Program-made: the position numbers and the translations under genes
Notes under the pieces: generated by a model
Told to the model about the DNA's origin: nothing
Seen by the model: the letters and a program-made list of their open reading frames with translations, nothing else
Database searches by the model: none
Shown here: piece by piece, positions 18,801 through 24,125 of the stretch
Layout: each line of letters opens with the position of its first letter
Position numbering within the stretch: position 1 is the first letter of the stretch
Origin: Antarcticibacterium arcticum
GTDB taxonomy: Bacteria; Bacteroidota; Bacteroidia; Flavobacteriales; Flavobacteriaceae
Assembly: GCF_007993795.1 (NCBI RefSeq)
Contig: NZ_CP042476.1
Coordinates: 1,426,001 to 1,490,000, forward strand
DNA length: 64,000 bases
Direction of reading: 5' to 3'

Positions 18801-18811
18801 TTTTTTGACAT
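12872..18811 (-). CDS. Giant soluble hybrid histidine kinase with poly-HAMP array and three receiver domains
   Basis: 1979 residues with no TM segment or signal peptide. Order: Lys-rich N-terminus; HAMP-like segment about 50-180; nine tandem 92/93-residue poly-HAMP modules about 180-1030; GAF domain about 1085-1240; coiled coil about 1240-1295; HisKA with phosphoacceptor His1306 in MSHELRTP; HATPase with NLLSNAIKF, DTGIGIP and GGTGLGL; then three receivers. REC1 has Asn1641 where the phosphoacceptor Asp belongs (ILLNEQL), REC2 has Asp1763 (ILDLDLPD), and REC3 has Asp1910 (LMDVMMP). Tandem HAMP arrays on soluble hybrid kinases resemble the fungal Nik1 (group III) osmosensors. It lies between the polysaccharide genes and a second single-domain regulator; control of the polysaccharide genes is inference. 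Confidence 0.92.
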   Translation of the reverse strand: MSKKTTTLKTPGKTSARKVTPAKNPIVKKAKRVPHKEMFKDNDYMHEQLDRLIFALEAFREGDISVRLSKERNDKFADLAEAYNTMVEMIGGVSTEVSRISRVGGIEGNLDARAEFRASTGVWKDMIDNINILIEAIAKPVLEVSRILNSIAAGKLEDKFSLTVTGDFRAMADVINRTLGSLNIFAEQVTQVAREVGVEGKLGGQASVPNVSGTWKDLTDNVNQMASNLTEQVREIAGVTTAVADGDLSRKITEEGKGGEVLGLSTTINRMVDSLNIFAAEVTNVAREVGVEGKLGGQADVPDVAGTWKDLTVNVNTMASNLTAQVREIAGVATSVANGDLSKKITINVKGEIAELKDTINQMVDSLNIFSDEVTRVAREVGTEGKLGGQAKVPDVAGTWKDLTDNVNTMASNLTNQVREIASVTTAVAEGDLSQKITEEGKGGEVLILSNTINSMVDSLTLFAAEVTRVAREVGTEGKLGGQATVPSAAGTWKDLTDNVNIMASNLTTQVREIANVATAVADGDLSQKITIDVKGEIAELKDTINQMVDSLNIFSDEVTRVAREVGTEGILGGQAKVPDVAGTWKDLTDNVNYMASNLTTQVREIANVATAVAKGDLAQKIAIEAKGEIAELKETINTMVDSLNIFSDEVTRVAREVGTEGILGGQAQVPNVGGAWWELTENVNTMASNLTTQVREIASVTKAVANGDLSKKISEQEKGGEVLELSTIINTMVDSLNILSNEVTRVAREVGTEGMLGGQAEVPNVAGAWLDLTGNVNTMASNLTSQVREIANVATAVAHGDLSQKISIDVKGEIAELKDTINQMVDSLNVFAAEVTRVAREVGTEGMLGGQAKVPNVAGTWKGLTDNVNTMASNLTTQVREIASVTTAVANGDLSQKISEQGKGGEVLELSTTINIMVDALNIFADEVTNVAREVGTEGILGGQAEVPNVAGSWKDLTDNVNQMASNLTSQVRDIAGVSTALARGDFSRKIDVEVKGEVQELKNNINAMVDSFTTIVKAANTIAEGNFAIEMPLRSEADQLGIALNTMTENLKRISEENENEAWIKTGQAGLNDRMRGEQDLVTLSKNIISYLTKYLGGQVGVIYLAEKSNDKKWLRMTGSYAFTRRKSLKTTFEFGEGLVGQAALEKEVIVLSGIPTDYISVSSGLGEQKPQNILVQPFIIDGEVKGVIEIGSFRPFNDNQLELVRSVVENIAITTNSSLDREKMKDLLEESQRQSEELLKQQEKLKIQSKELQMANEDLESKTKDLEMQKEDLQFSRVEVERKAKELELASKYKSEFLANMSHELRTPLNSLLILSKDLSDNRKGNLLKDQQKSASIIYEGGLSLLNLINDILDLSKVEAGKLQIHPEEVIIENLVNNLQNQFEPLAKSKKLKFTIQSKSNAPDRIITDGQRLEQIIKNLLSNAIKFTQEGSVSVTIGTPDPRVNFREITLSKSEVLEIAVKDTGIGIPESKRMMIFEAFQQAEGGTSRQYGGTGLGLTISRELSRLLGGEIHIESTEDKGSIFTVFIPTDLTSAPIKELDEAISSYSEPKYSQSRNNATLELAENRTADLMEAYIPDDRDNLKVSEYSLLVIDEDKSFAQTLRKIVQTYGYKLLIARDGKEGMKLAAQYQPNGILLNEQLQDMKGLIVLDHLKFNLKTRHIPVFLMGTKDQSREALNKGAMGFGLKPVSARDLEDAVLKMEELYNLHPKEILIIEDDEATMKAVKKMLQNKEVNITTAMTGKDALKKLKSQYYNCIILDLDLPDISGFDILKKLKSGQEEVKMPVVVYTGKELTKTEIKNLYKFTDSIVIKGASTPEVLLDEVSLFIHSDESKLSSKQKKIMTDLHHPKHVLKGKKVLLVDDDGRNSYALSKALDEAGMKVVVAENGKIAIEKLEKEKDIDIVLMDVMMPVMDGYEATMKIRENAAYKNLPIISLTAKAMPEDKAKSLEAGANDYLTKPVNIDKLLNIVRLWLYQ
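15722..18274 (-). repeat. Nine-copy poly-HAMP coding repeat with alternating A/B modules
   Basis: Each module contains VAREVGxEGxLGGQA, VPxVAGTWKDLTDNVN, MASNLTxQVREIA and GDLSxKI. The linker after KI comes in two forms: A (KGGEVLxLS, 93 residues) and B (KGEIAELKD, 92 residues). The nine copies read A B A B B A B A B. The distance from the first to the ninth VREIA/VRDIA motif is 2220 bp, exactly four A plus four B modules. High internal identity makes expansion or loss by recombination likely. Confidence 0.9.
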
Positions 18812-19297
18812 GGAGTTGGCGGGTTAAAAATAGCTAAACAAAGTATAAAGAAACTGAAATAATGGTGCGTAAAAAAAGCACTTTATATCTAATAAAATGT
18901 GAAAATTATGTGAAAATTGGTTAAAAAATACAATCATTTCAGGGCAACTTGGTGGCATATAATGTTAGACATATAAAAACTGCAGAAGCAAAATAACGTT
19001 TTGAAACCGCGACAATCGCTAATTTTTAATGAATTAAGGGAAAGTTGTAATGCAAAACATTAAATTTCCGGAAATTTTATTATTTTATTCTTATTTTTGG
19101 CCCGTGTTTAAAATGACCATTGAAGAAACACAGGAATAGTGTTTTTTTCCTCTGGTGTAGACATGAAATTGCTAAATACTAATTACCAATTTAGAAAGTT
19201 CCGTAAGTACTCTGTAATTTCAATAAGAAGACCTTTTGGAATTTCCCCTTAGATACTAGTGTCCTTTAAATTTTTCAATGTGACAAATAAAAGCAAA
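18812..19297. other. Divergent intergenic region between kinase and second response regulator
   Basis: This 486-bp AT-rich gap separates two divergently transcribed signalling genes and should hold both promoters. AAATTTCCGGAAATTT at 19062-19077 is a perfect 16-bp palindrome. TATTTTTG at 19092-19099 fits the -7 consensus for the rightward gene, though it would imply a leader of nearly 200 bases. No ORF or RNA gene was recognised. Confidence 0.5.
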
Positions 19298-19675
19298 ATG
19301 AATAAAATTTTACTGGTTGAGGACGATTATCACTTGGGTATAATTCTCAATGATCAACTTGAATTGAATGGATATGAGGTTACACTTTTAAGGCTGCCTA
19401 AACAAGCGCCCGAAAATCTTTTAAACGGTAAATTTGACCTGGTAATAATGGATAAATTATTAAGCGGGGTAGATGGCACCCAAATATGTTCAGAAATAAG
19501 AAATACCGAAGGAATTTCAAAAACCCCGATTCTTATGATGTCTGGGTATGATGGTGCAAAAGAAGTTTGTATTGGTGCAGGCGCCACTAATTTTATTGCA
19601 AAACCCTTTGATGTAGAAAACTTCCTTAAAAGTATTGAAGCCACTATTGCAATGGCCGGGAAGTATCAGGATTAA
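19298..19675 (+). CDS. Single-domain response regulator
   Basis: 125 residues, a lone receiver: acidic residues ED-D at 8-10, phosphoacceptor Asp52 in LVIMDKLLSG, MMSGYD switch region and Lys in IAKPFD. No output domain. The frame extends to 19259, but MNKILLVEDD at 19298 is the normal start. It is divergent from the giant hybrid kinase and ends in a strong terminator, so it is transcribed alone. As its own receiver gene next to a kinase, it is a likely phosphotransfer partner (inference). Confidence 0.87.
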   Translation: MNKILLVEDDYHLGIILNDQLELNGYEVTLLRLPKQAPENLLNGKFDLVIMDKLLSGVDGTQICSEIRNTEGISKTPILMMSGYDGAKEVCIGAGATNFIAKPFDVENFLKSIEATIAMAGKYQD

Positions 19676-19744
19676 AAGGTTCTTTTAAACTCAGTTATTA
19701 CCTCTTTCCAAAATTACAAGCTATTTTAATAGTATATATTCTAT

Positions 19745-19787
19745 AAAACAGCCCGTCTAAAAATGATTTAGACGGGCTGTTTTTATT
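19745..19787 (+). terminator. Intrinsic terminator after the second response regulator
   Basis: AAAACAGCCCGTCTAAA and its exact complement form a perfect 17-bp stem around a 5-base loop, with a T-run downstream (19781-19784). Confidence 0.92.
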
Positions 19788-19872
19788 ATGTAATGTTTTA
19801 AAGCTAAGGAAAATACTTTCGAAACGATTTTCTCCCTCCGGCAGGTAATAATTGGAGACGAGGGGAAGTGGC

Positions 19873-20540
19873 TCAAGAAAAGCCCAGGCAGGCGGGCGCC
19901 TTCCTGTCTTTTTTTATTTCCATTGTGCTCTGGAAGCAAGCTGATGATAACAGGATTACCTCCCTATGGTCGGTGATCCTGAGTGGGGTGTGACTCAAGA
20001 AAAGCCCGGGCAGGCTAGCGCCTTCCTGTCTTTTTTTATTTCCGTGTGCCCTGGAAGCAAAGCTTGATGATAACAGGATTACCTCCCTACGGTCGGTGAT
20101 CCTGAATTGGGGGTGACTTCAAGAAAATCCCGGGCAGGCTATCGCCTTCCTGTCTTTTTTGTTTTTAAAGGGGCTTGTGAGCAAGGTTTTGATAACAGGA
20201 TTACCTCCCTATGGTCGGTGATCCTGAGTGGGGTGTGTCTCGAGAAAAGCCCGGGCAGGCTGGCGCCTTCCTGTCTTTTTTTATTTCCATGTGCCCTGGA
20301 AGCAAAGCTTGATGATAACAGGATTGCCTCCCTACGGTCGGTGATCCTGAATTGGGGGTGACTTCAAGAAAATCCCATGCAGGGTAGCGCCTTCCTGTCT
20401 ATTTTTATTTCCATGTGCTCTGGAAGCAAGCTTGATGATAACAGGATTACCTCCCTATGGTCGGTGATCCTGAGTGGGGTGTAACTCAAGAAAAGCCCAG
20501 GCAGGCTGGCGCCTTCCTGTCTTTTTTGTTTTTAAATGGG
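19873..20540. repeat. Tandem array of about 122-bp noncoding units (five full, one partial)
   Basis: Units begin with TCAAGAAAAKCCC at 19873, 19995, 20119, 20240, 20364 and 20486. Each holds a terminator-like element (GGCAGG...CCTGTC followed by T-runs) and a second hairpin in which AGGATTACC pairs with GGTGATCCT. Two unit types alternate: A (CTATGG, GAGTGGGG; 121-122 bp) and B (CTACGG, GAATTGGGGG; 124 bp). The third and sixth units have a different middle (GTTTTTAAA-GGGGCTTGTGAGC). Stop codons and repeat phase changes argue against coding. Confidence 0.88.
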
Positions 20541-20570
20541 CTTGTGAGCAAGCTCACGCCCATTAAAAAC

Positions 20571-20602
20571 AAAAAAGCCCCGCACATCCGTGCAGGGCTT
20601 TT
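20571..20602 (-). terminator. Terminator probably belonging to tRNA-Pro before element insertion
   Basis: On the minus strand, AAGCCCTGCAC-ggat-GTGCGGGGCTT forms a stem followed by six T. It lies immediately downstream, in tRNA orientation, of the detached 15-bp copy of the tRNA-Pro 3' end at 20607-20621. Joining that fragment to the tRNA at 25587 would place this terminator a few bases after the tRNA, which is the normal arrangement. Confidence 0.75.
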
Positions 20603-20606
20603 CTTG

Positions 20607-20621
20607 GTCGGGGTGGCAGGA
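20607..20621. repeat. Left attachment site (tRNA-Pro 3' end copy)
   Basis: GTCGGGGTGGCAGGA is identical to 25586-25600. Sequence diverges at once on the right (AAACTT here, TTCGAA in the tRNA), as expected for an att core duplicated by integration. Confidence 0.75.
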
Positions 20622-20679
20622 AACTTTTAGCGTTTGAAAACGCCCAGTATCAGCCACTTCATATCTTACTAAGAGGATA

Positions 20680-20703
20680 TATTCACTGAATCATTCACTA
20701 AAC
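20680..20703. repeat. Left copy of 24-bp arm repeat
   Basis: Runs from TATTCACTGAATC to TTCACTAAAC and matches 25464-25487 at 23 of 24 positions in the same orientation. Position inside the att core on both sides suggests an integrase arm-type binding site. Confidence 0.65.
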
Positions 20704-20981
20704 TTAAAAGAACTTACACACTAATATTATTTAATCGTCTTTGATATCAAAGATAAAAAAATAATACCTATTTATCTTTAAAGGTTATATATTCTTACAA
20801 TGTCCGAGAGCAAAACGTATTGAAAAAGTCATTGATAAAATTCAACTTTTAAACACCCCACTTACTTTTTTTATCTGGCGCATTTTCCTTTGATTATTAT
20901 AACAACAGGTTCCAGCTATTTAATGAAAATGAAAATACAATACTTCTTCTATTTTCCACTTACTTCTTTCAGAGCTGTATG

Positions 20982-21103
20982 CATTACCTTTTGATGTGAT
21001 TCACATTTCACGATTTTAAATTAGAAAGGCCTTATAAAAAGCGCAGCGGCTTTATGCAGGCCGCTAATTTCAAATCCTGTTTTTTTGACATCAAAAGGTA
21101 ATG
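20982..21103. other. 122-bp nested hairpin (MITE or structured RNA)
   Basis: CATTACCTTTTGATGT at 20982-20997 is the exact inverted complement of 21088-21103. Inside it, AAATTAGaaaGGCCT (21018-21032) pairs with AGGCCgCTAATTT (21058-21070), and inside that ATAAAxxGC pairs with GCTTTAT. Three nested stems in 122 bp without an ORF indicate a miniature inverted-repeat element or a folded RNA/ssDNA. Confidence 0.65.
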
Positions 21104-21258
21104 GGATGAAATAATGAAATTGTATAGAATTTAGATTTGAATTCTTCAATCATTATTTTAAAATAATCCTGATGAAAAAAAAATACAACGAAAATCGATT
21201 AATTCTAATCTTGCAAAATCTATTAAAACTTCCCCTTCTTTACGAGGCAAAAATCTTC

Positions 21259-21334
21259 ATTTACAGTAATTTTCACGGAAAAATATTCCTGTTTTCAAGG
21301 GTTCCCGAAGTTTTTCACGGATTTTACTGTAAAT
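21259..21334. repeat. Inverted repeat with 11-bp perfect arms
   Basis: ATTTACAGTAA (21259-21269) is complementary to TTACTGTAAAT (21324-21334). The same region also has a direct repeat TTTTCACGGA (21270 and 21312). The 54-base interval is AT-rich. Confidence 0.5.
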
Positions 21335-21369
21335 TCTCGAGACTTATATTTTGTAACTTATTGAAAATG

Positions 21370-21428
21370 AAGGGGGAATGAGTTCATAACATCGCGCAGC
21401 GTGTTATCCTCTTGCTATTCCCCCCTTT
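21370..21428. repeat. Nested inverted repeat
   Basis: AAGGGGGAAT pairs with ATTCCCCCCTT (one extra C), and within it ATAACA (21386) pairs with TGTTAT (21402) around a GC-rich loop. It lacks a T-run, so it is not a standard terminator. Confidence 0.5.
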
Positions 21429-21589
21429 AATAATTGCAATTTAAAATTACTGCAAACCATTCATCTTGCATCAAGTCACTCCCTTCGGCAGCCGATGTGT
21501 TTATCCTATATTGAATTTCTTTAATTCTCAATGCTTTAAGTTCTATTGTGATTGAAAATAAACTTACTATGATTTCTTCTATTTCAATA

Positions 21590-22493
21590 TTATTCGATGA
21601 TTATATGATGGGTTTCAGTCTTATCATTAACTTTAATTTTTAAAATATATCTTCCCTTTTTATAATTAGAAACATCAATTACTTGGTTGTCACCTAATAT
21701 ACCTTTCTCCATTAATTTAGCCCCGAAACTATATATCTCATAGAATAAATATTTATCTATTTTATCTTTATCCTTTTTACTTTTAATATTTAAAACATCA
21801 GAGGTTGGATTCGGATATACCATGTAATTGTTTAAATCTCCAGACCCACAACTTTCTGTTACTTGGACATAATATTCTAACCAATCAGAATATCCACAGG
21901 AATTGCTGGCCCTAACTCGGAAAGCAATATAGTTATAAGGAGATGAATATAGGAGGGATACAACAACTTGGTTACCCTGCATCGAAACATAATGATTAGT
22001 AGTAATTCTTTCGACTTGCCATGTAGTATTGGCATCTTCTCCAGAAATCAACACCGGAAAAAAATTATTTGAAGTAGAATTTTCATCTCTGCACATAGTA
22101 AAGTCTTCATCTGCCGAGTAATTAAGTACCGGGGTTCCTACAAGAATTTCTTTGCTATAAGCTGTGACCCCATAACTACTGTTAATTGTATAATTTATAA
22201 GACCTTCTCCTCCTGTTGTAGTACTAATTGGTTTTACAGTAATTTCAGAATTTGAAGAAGATACTATTTGAATATTAGAGGAAGATGACCAAGTTACAGT
22301 AGCTCCATCCGGAAGATCATCAAAACTATAGGTAGTAATATTACAAAGATTTATTGGGCCATTTAAATAAGGTTATTTCAATTTGTGAAACACCACTATT
22401 GAAAAACACAAGGATTTCTTCGTTAGGATTACTTTGGGCATATCCAATAATGGATAAGAAAAGTAAGTTTATAAAGAGTAGAATTTTTTTCAT
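21590..22493 (-). pseudogene. Frameshifted secreted protein with type IX sorting domain
   Basis: An ATG at 22493 opens a signal peptide (MKKILLFINLLFLSIIGYAQ) and about 50 codons ending at a stop near 22355. A one-base frame change around 22370-22375 continues the protein: GPINLCNITTYSFDDLPDGA, an Ig/PKD-like opening, then VTWSSSSN, ASNSCGYSDW and the C-terminal YPNPTSDVLNI type IX secretion sorting domain ending at 21590. Such proteins are exported across the outer membrane and attached to the surface. With the break, only the C-terminal 168 codons remain open from an internal Met. A sequencing error is the alternative explanation. Confidence 0.75.
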
Positions 22494-22519
22494 GGTTTAT
22501 TGAGATTAGTTATAACTTA

Positions 22520-23530
22520 TTACTGGATTATTTGAAAATCATTATTTGTTAGCTGCTGTTTTTCCGTTCCATCTGGGTTCATTATCCATAAGGTACCTTT
22601 ATGCTCATTAATTATACTATAATCATAATTTACATAAACTATCTTGCCATCTGGAGAAAATGAAAACCCTTGGCAACCCTCAGACGTTAATTTAGAAAAT
22701 GAATAATCATTCACATTAATCATATATAATTGTTCACCTCCAATTGAGAGTATACTGGTTAAACCTATTTGAGTGCCACCAGGTGAAAATTTTAAATTTC
22801 TGTTATCATAATGAGGAAGTGAAATGAATTTTAGTAAATGTGAACGATTATTGGAGACATTATACATCCAGAGGGAATCACCTACGTCCTCGCCTTCTCG
22901 ATTAATTGCATTTGTCAAAAAAATAACAGAATCAGAATTGGGATGCCAATCAGGATAATTACCATATTGACCAATATGTTGAGTAATATTTTTATTTAGG
23001 TTATAAAGCCAAATACCACAAGCAATATTATTATTACAAACTGATTCGTTGTAAGCAATCCATTCCCCATCCGGACTCCAGGAAGGAAAAAAATTTCGTC
23101 CTTCAAAGGTTAATTGAACCATCGCAGAAGTATCAAATTCAATCCCATCAAAAGGCATAATAAAAATTTGAGCGCCCTTGGAAAAGGCAATCCATTTTCC
23201 GTCCGGACTCCAAGCAGGGGTATTTAATTCATAAGGTAAAATTCTTCTCTTGTTTTTACCGTCTTCATCTATTAAATAAAATCCTTTCATTTCTTCTTCA
23301 TATTTGTAAGAAGCTTGTTGTGGGCAATTTATACCATAAGAATACTTTATACTCTTTAAAGGAGTATGATTAAAACCAATTATTTTATCCACTGGATGCC
23401 ATATAGGATCTTTGTAAGGCGATTCCTGAATATCTTTAAAAGGAGGGCAAGTATTAAAATCATCCCTTTCATTTTCACAGGAGCTGCCTATTAGAACACA
23501 AAGAATCAGCATTCTAAAAGGTATTTTCAT
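22520..23530 (-). CDS. TolB-like beta-propeller lipoprotein (PD40 repeats)
   Basis: 336 residues. A lipoprotein signal peptide ends in LIGSSC (Cys18). The mature part has repeated WSPDGKWIAFS, WSPDGEWIAYN, WHPNSDSVIFL, FSPGGTQIGL and FSPDGKIVYV motifs, the PD40/TolB-type six-bladed propeller. Such domains bind proteins or ligands in the periplasm or at the surface. There is no peptidase domain. It lies in the integrated element between the frameshifted sorting-domain gene and the integrase, on the same strand; its role there is unknown. Confidence 0.78.
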   Translation of the reverse strand: MKIPFRMLILCVLIGSSCENERDDFNTCPPFKDIQESPYKDPIWHPVDKIIGFNHTPLKSIKYSYGINCPQQASYKYEEEMKGFYLIDEDGKNKRRILPYELNTPAWSPDGKWIAFSKGAQIFIMPFDGIEFDTSAMVQLTFEGRNFFPSWSPDGEWIAYNESVCNNNIACGIWLYNLNKNITQHIGQYGNYPDWHPNSDSVIFLTNAINREGEDVGDSLWMYNVSNNRSHLLKFISLPHYDNRNLKFSPGGTQIGLTSILSIGGEQLYMINVNDYSFSKLTSEGCQGFSFSPDGKIVYVNYDYSIINEHKGTLWIMNPDGTEKQQLTNNDFQIIQ

Positions 23531-24125
23531 TTATTTGAAGTATTAATTTGCAATCCAGATAGAAAACAGAATTTTAATAAACATTTGTTTCGAATTAATT
23601 CGCAGTCATCCATTTTGTTTTTTTATTTGAGGAACAATAAAATATAAGTCTCAACACGCTGTTTATAATACTGGATTTAGTTTTTTAGAAGAATAGTTTC
23701 CACAATCAATTCAAGTAAAACTATTATTACAGAATCCAACTATTATAGAAATAAACACCATTATTTTCCATCTGAAAGTTGCAAAAGAACCTCTTCACCC
23801 CCTGCGGGAGGATTCTTCAGATTTTCCTAAAATTTTATTAAAGGGTGTCATTGAGATTTTGAAGTAGGGAGGAAATCTCTTAAGATGAATTTACGAAAAA
23901 ATTTAATATAAATATATTTTTTCAGGTTTTTTTATTCAGGTACGAAATTTTATCTATTAATTCTTCAAAATTAAATAAAAATAAAATCTTATCATATCCT
24001 TTTGAATTATCCCATCTTAAAGTCACCTAATCGGTTACCTCGAGGAAAGAAAAAAGGAAAAAGTACTTCATTTACTGGTATTACGGGAGCGGCAAATTAA
24101 CCCTGCCACTGTGATAACAATTCTT
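23531..24125. other. AT-rich intergenic stretch in the element
   Basis: About 600 bp between the propeller lipoprotein and the integrase, with no ORF, RNA gene or strong hairpin that I can support. The promoter of the lipoprotein gene should be at its left end, but no good TAnnTTTG box was found. Confidence 0.4.

Larger units (their letters stand above)
20622..21589. other. Noncoding left end of the element, rich in hairpins
   Basis: Nearly 1 kb without a supportable gene. It contains the left arm repeat (20680), a TTTGATATCAAA palindrome near 20743, and three separate inverted-repeat structures (20982-21103, 21259-21334 and 21370-21428). The 69-codon frame at 21172-21381 overlaps one hairpin, has no recognisable motif and is not called. 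Confidence 0.6.

Noticed and set aside
20107..20361. 84-codon frame inside the tandem array
   Set aside because: It spans repeat units whose lengths (121-124 bp) break the frame from copy to copy, so it is not a conserved protein.
19873..20540. Possible CRISPR array
   Set aside because: Units are about 122 bp and continuous, with no short repeat separated by unique spacers and no cas genes nearby.
21172..21381. 69-codon frame in the element
   Set aside because: AT-rich, no motif, overlaps an inverted repeat, and no promoter or neighbour supports it.
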